Of a stretch of DNA of 64,000 bases, positions 26,742 through 38,871 are shown in pieces. Position numbers and translations under genes: made by a program. This DNA comes from Rotaria socialis (lineage: Eukaryota; Rotifera; Eurotatoria; Philodinida; Philodinidae). The first letter of the stretch is position 1. Every line of letters begins with the position of its first letter. The notes beneath the pieces are model-generated. The model had not been told where the DNA came from. It saw only the letters and a program-made list of their open reading frames with translations, and made no database searches. The stretch spans positions 149,318 through 213,317 of the forward strand of contig CAJNYU010001021.1 of the NCBI GenBank assembly GCA_905331475.1. Reading direction: 5' to 3'.

Positions 26742-27119
26742 TATTTATTGTCAATGTTTAGTCTCATTTGCAGCAGCACTATTTGATCATGCCAGTAACT
26801 AGAGATATGTGCATTTTTAAAATACGATACTATCTTTAATTAACACTGATTCTACGTTTTCAATATACTTCAGGGACATATAGTCTTTCTCTTAAGCGAT
26901 ATGCCTTTCTCAAGTTTTCTGTAAAATATTGAGAAAAACAACGAAGAGTTTTAAAATTATTTTTTCTTACAATTGAAGAGGAACCGTAGGCTTTTAGTTG
27001 TTGTCAATGAAGAGCTATTGAGCTTGTATGTAATTAGTTCTTCATGCTGTTGCAATGACATTAGCTCCAATGAACACTGAAAATAGTATATCGATACTTA
27101 TTTATTATTTTCTAATTAA
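26742..27119. other. Intergenic, nothing recognised
   Basis: Downstream of TMEM87; AT-rich and without a supported feature. Confidence 0.5.
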
Positions 27120-27360
27120 GATTCGGTACCACTCTCAACAGTTCCTGATGTTTGATTGGAATCGGCAACAAAAATAATATATGGACCCAATTTTTCTTCA
27201 CTTTTCTGTAAAACTTTTAAAAGTATTTCAATGCATACTGTAATTTCATCTTGTTTTGCTGAAAGGTTTTTTCTGAGTTTTCATTAAAATCCTCTGGTGT
27301 CGAATAATACAACGAAACTAATAGCTCCGAACATCTATTCTTTCTAGAGCATTCCAAACA
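27120..27360 (-). pseudogene. Possible decayed exon, family unknown
   Basis: On the minus strand two open stretches have coding-like composition: CSELLVSLYYSTPEDFNE, then, shifted by a frame after an AG, CIEILLKVLQKSEEKLG and IIFVADSNQTSG before a stop near 27119. The shift coincides with a CCTTTCAG acceptor-like site, so it could be an exon junction or a frameshift. No upstream exons or start are visible, so it is more likely a remnant. No family recognised. Confidence 0.3.
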
Positions 27361-27844
27361 AGATTTGAAAATTGGCTGCGTATCAATTTCTCATTTCTTT
27401 TGACTTGTTTCTTGACACACTAGGATAGCATGTTAGCTGAAAATTGAATGTATCTATTCACACATGTCACAAGTCAGTAGCATTTAAAATCTGTTCGTTT
27501 TCGATTGAATACCATCACTCGTTTGCACTTGCACTGCTAAGTGGGTTCTGTAGTAACAAACAGATGCAAATGAAAAGGAGAGAATGAATAATGGGATGAG
27601 AATGGAGAGATAGAAACGAACCCATTCAAGAATTCAACAACCAATGACGAACAAAAACAAAGCAGAAAAATAGAAATTCATTCCATACCGATTCATGTGC
27701 ATGTATACGATATCTGACATGGACTAAATGCACATTCTTCATAAATTTTCAAATTTCAATCCATATTTGTTTAGATTAGCGCATCATTTTAAATGAAGAA
27801 AAAAAGTAAAAATCTGTTTGCCAAAAGAATGGCAATTCTGAGGA

Positions 27845-28045
27845 TCTGGGTAACTTCTTGGCAACCCACACGCGACCCAGTATTTCGGCTGAAGACTTCT
27901 ATTGTTGGTCGACAAGCCCTATTTTGAGAACTACCAATCGATAGACAATTAAATTCTGTGCTCAATACAAGGGATTTTAGAACTAACAGAATCAGATGCG
28001 AATCCGGACTGGAAATACTCGAGTTCGGTGCTAACTTTACCGACG
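27845..28045 (-). repeat. Dispersed repeat, inverted partner of 20.57-21.03 kb
   Basis: The complement carries GGATTCGCATCTGA, TTAGTTCTAAAATC, TCTATCGATTGGTA, AGGGCTTGTCGACCA and ACTGGGTCG in the same order as the copy at 20.57 kb. It ends about 115 nt downstream of the COG8 stop codon. Confidence 0.75.
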
Positions 28046-28159
28046 TTATTTAGCAGATATCACCTATAAAAATCGATTGTATATATACCCTATTTTCCCG
28101 ATAAATTTTATTTAAATAAAAAGATAAGAATATTAAAAGCGAGAAACAATTTGATTATA

Positions 28160-30241
28160 TTATTCAACTACATCAGATTTATTATCAGCATTGTCCGTTG
28201 TGTTTTCTTGTTCTTGTTGGCCGTTTACTTCCGATGGAATAGTTTCAAGTTCTGATTGAACATTTTCAATTGATTGCGTCTTCTTTTTCGACATAACTGA
28301 ATCAATGATTGTTTTAATGGGTTCAATAACTTGATCAATATCGATTTGATTTAATTTTGATTTTTCAGTTATATCCAAAATTGACACACCTAATTCACGA
28401 GCTAATTGTGTATCAGGAAATAATGCTTGAATACAAGTGTTGATATATGGAATGAATATTTTTATGAATACGCGTAAAAAATCAATGAAATGTTCCGATT
28501 CAATAACTGTTAATGTGACTTTTTCAGATTTATAATAATTTGTTAGAATATTTCTTATATGTACTAATGAATCCGTCAGAAGTTGCCGAACAATTATAAC
28601 GATTGATAGAGGACAACAAAGACGTAGATCATTGAATGCTGTTAGTAGAACATTACAATAAACAGCTAATGGAGTGTAATTAACAAGAATCATTGGTGGT
28701 GAAAATGGATTTAGTGGTGTTGCTGAAGAATCCGATGTTGTTAATTGAACATATTGATCAAAAGTAAATGAATTAAGTAGTTGTTCAAAAATATGATTGG
28801 CTTCATGAAGAGAATTTCGAAAATTTGTTAAAGTTGTTTGAGAAAAAAATTGAATAAACAATGGCCGAAAATCAAAACCATATCGAGAAAATGAAGCACC
28901 AAAATACATCACTTGACCAAGTAATGATTCAAGTCGTTGATATTGTGAACCTAAATATATTTTCATACATCAAAATCAACGTAATCTTGCTAGGAGAGTT
29001 AAAATTTTAAGAAAAACACCTGCTCCAGACTGTCGCTAGTAAACAAAACGTAGCGTACATTCTCAAGTGGAGAATCAATGGCTATTAGTAAGGATATAAA
29101 TCGCTGACCATTCACTCTCAAACGGTACAACGAAAATTTCTCAGTCGTCTACTTCAATAATTTTTCACTGACGAATCCACCCGGTAAAAATCTTTTCACT
29201 AATTTTCTAGGTCTTACCACTGCAATGTTGTAAATCAACTTGTAATACTTTCAGAAATTCACTTAAACGATGAATAAGCCACGAACGAAATAAATTTGTT
29301 TCTTTAATAAATTCATTTCGATTAAATGTTACATACAATGTTGTATCATCATCACTAAACAATGCTCGATACTGTGTAACAATATCAAAAAGTATATTAC
29401 GTGTTTCATCAATATATTTCGATGCATGTTCATAATAGTCAACAATATTGATTGATGAATATTGCTGTTGAATTAATCCTAAACGTTTATGCAAGAAGTG
29501 TGTACGTGCTTGAAGAAAACAAAGACGTAATTCAAGTTCATTATAAATATCCATGCGCCGAATAAAACCCATTATACGTAAACAAGCCGGTAACTGTATA
29601 TTGGTTTGAAGTTGAGTTACTAATTGTTCAAGCATATATTCCAGTGATAAACGTACGTCATTCACAATATGCACTATAATGGGTATTTGTGAATTTGTAT
29701 GCAATGTTAATTTCGTTGTTGGTGGAGCAAATTTTCTTTCTAAACGTTTGCAATACGTCACTATTTCTAATGCTTCATCAAAGTAATCGTTTCGTACGCA
29801 TGTGTCCATTAATTGAGGAATCTCAAGAATTTCTAATAATTGTGGATATTTTTGCAGAGTAAACATATTTTGTTTGCGTAGATGATTTGTTTGTTCAGTT
29901 TCACGCACAAATTTTTGACAACAAGATGAAAAATCGTCGAGTTGTTTTAGTATAACGGAGAGACGTTCTTCAATTGTTGAAAAATCATTGGAAATATTTT
30001 TTGAACATTCAGCAGTTTGAATAAATGTCGAATAATTGTCGAATATTAACGATAGCATTTGAGTTGATTTTGAACATTTTTCATCATTTAAATATTCTAC
30101 TTCACGATGTAAACGTTCGGTATCATAGGTAAATAAGGTTTGAAGATAGGGAATATATGATGTACATTCAGCTGAATTCACTGACTCATCAGACGAATTC
30201 TTTATGAGGGATTGTAAAAGAGTTTGTTCATCAAGTTCCAT
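28160..30241 (-). CDS. COG8: Conserved oligomeric Golgi complex subunit 8
   Basis: Subunit of the COG tethering complex (lobe B) that holds retrograde vesicles at the Golgi. Two exons: 29218-30241 and 28160-28950, joined across a 267-nt GT-AG intron to give 605 codons, close to the usual length of about 610. The N-terminal Dor1/COG8 region includes SYIPYLQTLF, CSKNISNDF and KYPQLLEILEIPQLMDTCVR; the second exon starts at YQRLESLLGQVMYFGASFSR, the conserved middle of the family. The tail, about 45 residues, is acidic and Gln-rich and probably disordered. It is the last gene of the co-oriented minus-strand block, 579 nt after the HSDL1-like gene. A TTCTATTCAAG acceptor lies 11 nt before the ATG. 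Confidence 0.9.
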
Positions 30242-30820
30242 GATAAATTTATCTTGAATAGAAAAAACGATTCAAAGAATTATACATAGCGATTGAGAGA
30301 ATTGCATCACAGTTAATTGTTGTTTTTATCTGTTTGAATATCTCTTCATGACATGTAATGTTGATTTTCTTGGGGATAGACATCGTGTGGCTTGAGTTTT
30401 CTCTCTAAGGGATGACTTAGAATTTCGATAGAATAGTTGTATTTTTATCATTTAAGGCTCGATCGGGATTTTCAAAAGGGCGCTTAACGTCTAACCGCTA
30501 AAATATGATTACCGAATACAGCTGAAGTATTAGGTTCGCTATTACTACATAAAATACAAGAGATATTAAAATTTATCAATTCGAATAACCAATGAAGAAT
30601 ATTATTTCATGGCACAGCAATCTCTAAACTAATATGAAATTTATAACTAGAAATACATATCTTCTGCTAATTGTTCTATGCTGGAACAAATAAAACAAAA
30701 AAAAAACAAACAAACAAGAATCGCTGTGATGATTTATATTTCTTTTTTCTTTGATTTGATATGTCACAAAAAATTCATAGGTCACATGGGAACGAAAGAG
30801 ACAACGAATATCGAATCTGA

Positions 30821-32292
30821 TCATTGCATAGTAATCCAATAATCGATAAGTTTATGTGAAAAACATCGTGGTAAAATTGAAAGACATGTTAAATGAAATG
30901 CATTCAACCAATAGCCTGCGCTACGATCGCATCGACCCAATTGTCTAAGTATTGTATCAACATACACTTGTGGTTTACATGAACCCCATACTAATTTATT
31001 ATTTTCATTTAAACCATGTTTAGATAAAATATATTTTTGAAAATTTTCAACATTAGACACATCCGCGGATGAACGAATCCAACGGATCGGTAAATAAACT
31101 GTTTGAAAATGAAGTAGACCATTATTAGAATATTCGTCTTTACGTGCATTGAAATAAATTGTTAATAAACGATGTAGAGTAGAGTTGAGACAAGATGGAT
31201 GTGGAACTATATTGAGTAGATATGCAGGCCGAGTTCGTATTGACATATACGGAAGAACCTATTTTATTCGATAGAAGAGAAAAAATGGCAATGAAATTGT
31301 TATTCGTTTAAAGAGATGTTCTTAGAACGGAAAACTCGTAGGAAAGTATTTGCAAGGGAATGTCGTTTCAGACATAATTAAATGATTCGGTTGTCGGTCC
31401 TTATTCAGAGAAAAAATTTTTTTCGTGTCACCTTCAAAATACTTCTTCGATGACGTCACTCATCGAAACTTACAATATATGCCAATAGCATCGGTGGTAT
31501 AAGATAATTATTAACGATCGATTGAAATTCAGCTGGATTGAGCGTTTTCGATAGATGTAGATCATTGAATGGTCGTGTACAATTAATATAGAGAACAAGA
31601 TTTGCACTGCGAGCAATGGTTTCAATTGTTTCAAGACGATCAAATGATCCAGCACGATGAAATTTATTTGTCAATGGAACTTGACCAACTGTGGGTGGCG
31701 TACCTGTTGACCATGTTCCAGCCACTGTTCTTACTGGTGTTGTCAATTCAAGTGGTTGATGTGGACTATTCCATCGATAGATAACTGTAACTGTACGAAT
31801 TAAAAATGTACGTTCAATATGGATCGATAATAATTTTAATTCTTCTTGAAAATCTTCCGTTGAAACTAATATTAGATTATAACCTCGTTTCTTAAATAGA
31901 ATAAATATTAAAATCTAAATATTTTCAATTATATTTACAGCTAAATTTTGTGCAAATGCGCAACCACTTGGTGTCGTACAATCATTAATTAATGCCCAGT
32001 GTTCATCATAATCTGATAGAGATAAATCATTGCTACTCGAGCTTGTTGATAAAGGTGTTTTTAATAATACAGAATTAATTTTATAAGGAAAAAAATAAAG
32101 TTTTATTGTCCTATAGAAATAATACGGTAATGGTAAGACTTTTTTCAAAAGATAACAGCCAGCAAGAAGCGCTAAACTATCTCGAACGGGTACATAAATT
32201 GAACTAACATCTTTTGCAATTGCTTGATAAAGAAATTCAAATGAGTCAATAGTAAGTGGTTGTCGAGGATCAAGCATTAATACAGGTGACAT
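30821..32292 (-). CDS. HSDL1-like short-chain dehydrogenase, probable pseudoenzyme
   Basis: Three exons: 31939-32292, 31474-31890, 30821-31258; the joined frame is 403 codons. The N-terminus (DSFEFLYQAIAKD, YRTIKLYFFPY) and the C-terminus (QVYVDTILRQLGRCDRSAGYW) follow the human HSDL1 pattern. The region where SDR enzymes carry the TGxxxGxG cofactor motif reads NDCTTPSG. The region expected to carry YxxxK reads SCLNSTLHRLLTIYFNARKD, with neither residue in place. Vertebrate HSDL1 is itself described as inactive because the catalytic Tyr is Phe; here decay has gone further, although the gene keeps intact exons and frame, so the protein is probably still made. The ATG follows a TTTTAG acceptor with no gap, and the start lies only 54 nt after the NAXE stop. 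Confidence 0.75.
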
Positions 32293-32346
32293 CTAAAATT
32301 AAAAGTAGAAAACAATTAGCACCAGCAGATGACAATAGATTTATTA

Positions 32347-33600
32347 TTAAATTTGAATGATTTGTTCACTATTCGAATAATTCGGAAGATTAATTTTATA
32401 TTTTTCTTCTAAAGCTTTAGGAACAAATCTGCCACCGAGAAAATGATATTTTCCTTGAAAATATTTCATACATAATTTAGGTGCTGTTAATGAAATAACA
32501 CATTCCGGTTGAATACAATCATCATTAATTGGACCCTTTTCTACATCCCAACCACTTGGTATATCAATCGAAATGATGGGTTTTGTTTTTTCTAAGTTTT
32601 TTATTTCTTTAAGAATTTGATTGTATGGTTCACGTATTTCACCGGCAAAACCGAAACCAAATATAGCATCGACAATTAAATTAATATTTGATTCTGTTGG
32701 TATTTTATCAATAACTTCAATATTCATTCTTTCACATTGATGCAAAAGATTTCTATACAATGGTTTATCGGTTCGTTTCGGATAGAAGACGAATGGTTCA
32801 TAACCAAATAATTTTAAATGACGAGCACATACAAGACCGTCGCCACCATTATTACCACCACCGACAATGACCAGACATTTTGAATATTGATGCTTATCGT
32901 TATATGCTTTTTCTAAATAAAAAGAATGAAAGTGTAGTAATGAAAAGAATTGAATTTCCCTCTTATTTGTTTCGGTTACACGTAAGCAATACATAAAGCC
33001 TTAGGCCTTTATTCATTATAGGACACTTCTCAAGCTTGAATACTTTCATTTTTAAATGCATCTACAATAGTGTAGAAAGTAGAGATCACCATCACGATAA
33101 TGCTTCTGGTAGATTTTTTTTTCGATAGTCAGCGTGTCCTTTTCTTTTTGAAGATGACATATATTGTGAGAGAAATAAGCTAGATTGAAATATTGCCAAG
33201 AGATCTTTGAAGTGGCACCTTCCAATAGGTAAAATATCAACGTATAAATATTGCACAACAGTTCAACGATCGGAAGCCATTTGAAATAGCTTATTCTTGA
33301 AATATTGATATGAATTTGATTATATTCTAATTGACTGATAACTAAAGCCCTACACGGTCCTCCGAAACCCGACTCCATCAAAGTCGGAGTTGGAAAATCT
33401 CGAACAAAAATTTTCCACTTACCAATAGCTGCTGCGCAACTTAAACCCGCTAATTCCATAAGTTGGTCAACACTAAATTTATATTCATTAAAAAGTTCTT
33501 CATCGATATCTTTGGCTTGTTGCTGCGTCAAATAAGATACTTTTTGTGTTGTCATTGTTTTGATTGGTCGAAATGAAAATAATCTATTGATTAATCGCAT
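32347..33600 (-). CDS. NAXE: NAD(P)H-hydrate epimerase
   Basis: Epimerises R-NAD(P)HX to the S form so that the partner dehydratase can repair it. Exons 33423-33600 and 32347-32912 give 248 codons. The first 16 residues are basic and hydroxylated ([16 protein letters not shown]), which fits a mitochondrial presequence. Family motifs are [65 protein letters not shown] and [15 protein letters not shown]. The 510-nt intron is unusually long for this region. The distance to the HSDL1-like gene is 54 nt. A TTTTATAG acceptor lies 8 nt before the ATG. Confidence 0.93.
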
Positions 33601-33800
33601 TTGAACATCTATAAAACAATAAAAAAAAAAAAGAATTGGTTTTTCTTTGCAATTATTTATTTATCATCATGAGACATCTACTGTTCACAGAAACAAACAA
33701 GACATAACTGAACATTAGCAAAAAAAAAAGATTAGTTACATAAAACAAAATTTTTATACTCGGGAAAAAAACAAGAATCTTTTTTAAAATTTTTATACCA

Positions 33801-35097
33801 TTAGGATTTATCATCGTAGTCATTAAGAAAGTCAAAACCAGTTAAATCTGGTTCTCCGCTTGCATTAACGGTTTGAAAGAAATTTGTGGTCATGACGTTT
33901 GATCGCTGTTGAGTTGGACGTCCTTTCACTTTTACTTCAGCACCTTTTATGCGAATGCATTGTCTACCATCGATTTTATCGCCAACATTAGCATACAATT
34001 CATTGATAAGGGCTGTTTCATCATCAACTGCTGCTGACGACGATGACGATGACGATGCTGATGAATCAGTAAGTACGTCAAAACTTGATCCACTTGGATT
34101 TGGTAATTGAGAATCGAATAATGGTTTACTTTCATCTCTTGTTGAAATTAAATTTTGTTCGTTTTCTTCTTCATCGACATCATCGTCGTTTATAATTAAG
34201 AAACGATCTTTTTTTCTAATTTTTTCTTGTTGCTGTTGTTGTTGTTTAAGTTTACTAATATCTTCATCTTCATCATCTTCATTTAAGCCGGGCGTTTGTA
34301 TTTTAACTAATAAATCCTTGCGATCAATTAATGTACGTCGTTGATATGCCCTAGTTAATACGAAAACAGAGATAATGATTCGAAATCACATAAGTGTGAA
34401 TTGAGAATGAGGAAAATGTTTTGTCTTCTAGCGGCCTCACAAGAATATTCTTTATCATTTTAATGAATATTGTCAATAGTAAGACGAGTGGCGGACGTCT
34501 CAATACCAATGATATAGGTTCTTTTTCAATTTTATAAGAGACATGAAATCGGACAAGGTCATTTCTATTCTTTTTTCTTTCTACTTACATCGATTGATCG
34601 AGTTGTTCAAGAATAGGAGCTAAACGTTTCAATAATTTCGTTATTAATTTATGATAAATAATAGCTGGCAATGTAAAAAGTATTAACATAACTAAATATG
34701 ACAAATAGTATCCGTTTATTTTCATTCCGATGTAGGAAAGTATCAGACAAACGATTATAATAATTATCGAATATTTCGCTCGATTTTCACTTTTAATTAT
34801 ATTTAATTTTTCATGCGTATTACATACATATCGATATGAACGTAGAATAAGTTTTGTTAATTCTGAAAGATTTTTTTCTTCATCACAGACTCGTTTCTTT
34901 TTTATACAATCAAGTACATGAAATATGAATACAACAAGTGTTATAGCACAATAAGGTTTCAAACCAGCACGTGCTATAGCATAAAAAATCCCATGGCCAA
35001 TAGTAAATACAAGTAAACTTGTATATCGATTGTGCCATAGAATAAACTTTTCAATCCGATGAAATGTGGATCCAAGCGATAGAATAATATCTTCCAT
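33801..35097 (-). CDS. RETREG/FAM134-like ER-phagy receptor
   Basis: Membrane-shaping ER protein expected to recruit autophagy machinery. Exons 34589-35097 and 33801-34350 give 353 codons. Exon 1 holds a reticulon-homology domain: two hydrophobic hairpins (about residues 28-60 and 108-155) separated by a charged linker with LSELTKLILRSYRYV, and YYLSYLVMLILFTLPAI in the second hairpin, matching the FAM134 pattern. Exon 2 codes for an acidic, Gln/Ser-rich tail ending GFDFLNDYDD. FDFL with nearby acids fits an LC3-interacting region (W/F/Y-x-x-L), at the place where FAM134 proteins carry theirs. The upstream RCOR stop is 77 nt away. A TTTCAG acceptor is 2 nt before the ATG. Arl6IP1 is a relative but lacks such a tail. 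Confidence 0.75.
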
Positions 35098-35174
35098 ATC
35101 TGAAATTTAAAAAGAAAACATTAATACTAATTTTAAATACTAAAAAAAATAATCTTCATCTCAATATTAATTAA

Positions 35175-36829
35175 CTATCTGCTAATTAAAACAGTATCAT
35201 CTTGCATATTGGCGATCGGTTTTGAATTCATATCTATTACCATATCAAGTTGGTATCGTTCACGATATTCAACAAAAAAATTTTCAATATCATGAATACT
35301 TTTTGTTGGACCAATAATACGTGATACACTATGAAAATCTTTCTCGTATTTTCCAAATGCTTGAATGGCTAAAAGAATTTCTTCTGTTGACCATGTTGAC
35401 GTTATTGCATCGTTTAAATTCCGATTCGGCTCGAGAAATGGAGTATGCATCGTTTCGAGTTCCTCTCTGGATTGATTTGTTAGATATTCAATAGATTGAT
35501 TATGTAATTGTATGACGGATAGTTCGTGACGAATATCATCTTCTAATTTTTCAATAGGATCAATGGATTCGTTGGATTTTACACTATTCAAATCAAGGCA
35601 CATATTTTTCGGTGGTTGCTTGAGTTTTTTCAATGAAGATTTATTTCGATATAATTCAGGACGCATTAAACTAGATTTTTGCCAATAAATAAAACATTCA
35701 TTACAAAGAATACCTTTGGGAGTTGAGTACATTGGTGTAGAAGTTATTTCGCAATTAGAACATTCTTGGTCCTCAATCGTACCGTCATCGCTTGTCGATT
35801 CCGAACGATTATTGAAATCTCTAATTCGAAAAATAAAAACAGAAATATTAGAAAATGATATTTTTTCGTTCTTATAAGTTTACATTTCGAAACCTATGCA
35901 CGGTATGCTTCATCTTGATTATCGAGAGAGAGAGATAGAAATGGGTAGTCATTACGGCAATTTATCTAGTGTTAAGGCGATATTCGAATATAGGGTGCAC
36001 ATCAATGGATGAGGATATTCTCCCGTCTTGTCGACAAGTTAAGGTTCACCTAATTTATTACATAGTACACATACATTTGCTATAGTAAGTGATCAGATGT
36101 ATCTGTTCTACTGAGATTTTTTGCGGTTTCCCGTTACAGACATAAGCAAACAGGTGATGATGCCATAATTATAGATTTATTTCAACTTACATTAGCTTAG
36201 TAGTAAATCAACGGGATATGCTTTACACTTGAGTCCCAAAAAATTTTCTCTATAGAATGATTTATTTTTTCAACTAACCTTGTATTTGTTATCTGATCAT
36301 CTTCGATGTCATAAGGCATGAATTTACATTGTTTTTCATGTTTATCCATTAAGCTATTATATAAACGTGTTTTTTTCCAAGAATAATAATAATCAACAAG
36401 TTCAGCAATACTTTTCTTCGGTAATATTTTTCTAAAATCTGAAAATACTTTTCCATAATATTGATAGGCTTGTTCGAATAAAAATTTTTCTTCACTAGTC
36501 CATCGACCCATGTCCGGTCGGTATTGTTCCATGAGTAATTTACTATTGGAAATATTATATTCACATATTTGTAGGATTGCTAATGCTTGTTCTTCATTCA
36601 TACGATATTTTCCATGAGCATAATCAATGTAATCACTAAGATCCTTATCACTAATTGAATCTGTTGGTTGCCAATAGAGAATTGCACCGTGATCAGTGGA
36701 TAATGATGTTGCATTAAGGAAATGTGGTATAGTTGCTTGGTATGATAAACCTTCATGAATCCGATGGTCATCATCGGACAATGGATTTACAGAATTGGTC
36801 TTTTTAAATGATGTTAAAATTAATTTCAT
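35175..36829 (-). CDS. REST corepressor (CoREST) with an added GATA-like zinc finger
   Basis: Scaffold of the LSD1-HDAC corepressor complex in the nucleus. Exons 36279-36829 and 35175-35820 give 399 codons across a 458-nt intron. Order: ELM2 (GLSYQATIPHF to YRPDMGRW), SANT1 (WTSEEKFLFEQAYQYYGKVFS, KSIAELVDYYYSWKKTR), then a Cys-rich motif, a coiled-coil linker (about LEDDIRHELSVIQLHNQSIE) and SANT2 (WSTEEILLAIQAFGKYEKDF, IENFFVEYRERY). ELM2-SANT-linker-SANT is the RCOR layout. The Cys motif C-x2-C-x15-C-x2-C followed by FIYWQK resembles the GATA-type finger of MTA proteins, which share ELM2-SANT; it is not in vertebrate RCOR as far as known. It spans the start of exon 2, so the join was checked for frame. 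Confidence 0.85.
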
Positions 36830-37002
36830 TATTTCTTTTTTCTAGAACAAATGATTAAGGATAGTTGCGAAGAAGCTTAGAAGATATCACAAAAAAGAAG
36901 AAAAAAAGATTGTTTGTTTGGTAAATTTTTTTATATGAACAAAAAAAAGCTGGAGCAAAAAAAATCGTTCGTATATAGACTCTTCTCTATGAATTATAAT
37001 AA

Positions 37003-37683
37003 CTAAGATGGATAAACTGCTCCTTCCGATGGTTGAGATAATTTTGCATTCTCTTTCGATGACATACTCGCTCGTATTTCATTTAATACTTGATGAAGAG
37101 TCATGTCTCGGTTCCAGTTGCGAAGACCTGGAAATGTTTTTGATTCAACCTAAAGCGAAAACAAAAACACTAAGATTTAAGACGGATAAGATCATATTAA
37201 GATCTTCTTACTGAACCATTCGCAGCTACACCAGTTAAGTTTATACGTGTTTGAAAACGAAAGACTGGAGGTTCTTCAGGATAATGATCACCACAATAAA
37301 CTTTTAAAGTATAAATGCGATTTTCATAAGGCGTCTAAAAGAAAAGACTCAGTGAATCAATCCGAAAGAATTTTCTTCTTCTTACACGTGATGGTCCAAT
37401 AATCATGCAAACCCACCGGGATAATGACATGTCATCATTAGCTTCAAGACCCCATGATACCGATCTTAAGAATAGAACGGGAAAAAAAATCCGATTAGAT
37501 TTTTATTAGTTATACATTATCAAGGAGAATTACCCTTCGTGTTGACCTTTTTGAGCTGCTTCAAGTTCTTCTAATAGTTTAAAATTTCTTGGAACAACTA
37601 AATAAATAAGAAATACATAAAAATGAACATGAGATATTTATGTGCATGGTAGAACCTGTTCGGGATGGAAAACTACTAGCCAT
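37003..37683 (-). CDS. UBE2V: Ubiquitin-conjugating enzyme E2 variant (UEV)
   Basis: Catalytically silent partner of Ubc13 for Lys63-linked chains in DNA damage tolerance and signalling. Five exons: 37656-37683 (28 nt), 37534-37597, 37386-37464, 37212-37334, 37003-37149; 147 codons, nearly the length of vertebrate UBE2V2 (145 aa). It reads [42 protein letters not shown], the [15 protein letters not shown] segment and [16 protein letters not shown]. At the usual E2 active-site position there is no Cys, as expected for UEVs. It is the first gene of the minus-strand block: the RCOR start is 173 nt downstream. A TTTTACAG acceptor is about 23 nt before the ATG. Confidence 0.92.
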
Positions 37684-38871
37684 TCTTTGGGAATATAAAA
37701 AATCTGTAAAATTTTTATGCTGATATTAAATGAATGAATCAATCAAACTAAAAAGACAATCGTCAAAAATAAACAATAATCAGTAGTAAGGAAGATAAGT
37801 ATGTGTTCGTTTCTCGTTCTTTTCTGCAAGCGATAGCTCGTCCAATAAGATTCGCGCGTGATGGTATATAGAGGCGAAACGTTTTTACTATGGCGACTCG
37901 GCGTTGGAGTTGTGCTAATTTTTTGAGACCATCAGCCTTACACTGGTGTTGATAAGATTTTGGCAACTAATGACGAAAATTTTCAAGTTTTATAATCAAA
38001 AGATTCCACTGCGTCAAAAAGTTAATTTCGACCAATGAATAATAAAAGAAAACACTCATGAAATTGTTGTTATGGTCAACATTTAAAAGAAATTCTATCA
38101 ATTCTCTTTACAAATTTTTAATTCATACTTTCGACATCAAGTTATGTAGTTAGTCAGTCGGAAAATACTAGAAGCCTAAAAGCTGACCTTTACATTATAT
38201 ATGTATTAGACAGATTACTGTCAATCGCTTTTGCATGCTCGTATCATTAACATGTAAAAACAGCCAAACTATAAATAAGTTTTGCTTACGTCTATCTTGG
38301 CTTTTGAGTCAGGAATACTAGAGGTCTAGGTGACCGTATGCATATTCAAATAGTTCGGTTAGAATAAATTGGGAATGCACCATATATACGTACAGATTAT
38401 TTATAAATACACAATTAAGATCATTATCTCAGGTGATCAAGATTCAACATCGTAGACGTATTCAAAATCTGATATATGTTGGAGTATTTTATTTTATTTT
38501 CTATAAGGAATGTTTTGAGACTTTTCTCTTTCTTATGTCGCAAGTTACTGGATGGCTATCATCCGAAATAATATGATTCGTTCTCGTCGGTAGCCAATAA
38601 TAAATCGAGTTTTCTTGTAGGTTTGCCATCATGTAGAAATGAAAACAGTTTTTATTTGTCTCGATGCATAGATTCGCCTGTTTTGCCTATAAGCTACAAA
38701 TTTTATTCATGATCAATTGAAGTTGTGCTCGATGAAATCATTTGTAGTCAAGATAGGCTATTTTTTTTTATTGAGATCTCAACAAAAAAATAAGATCTAA
38801 TACAAGTTCCATAGGAGAAAAGATTATTTTTGATTTCTTATAAATTATTTTTTCTTATTTTTAGAAATGAA
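37684..38871. promoter_or_regulatory. Divergent intergenic region between UBE2V and the PDP gene
   Basis: About 1.2 kb between two genes pointing apart, so it must hold the promoter of the minus-strand block and that of the phosphatase gene. A less AT-rich patch lies at 37800-37930. No specific factor sites can be named. No coding frame is supported. Confidence 0.45.
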
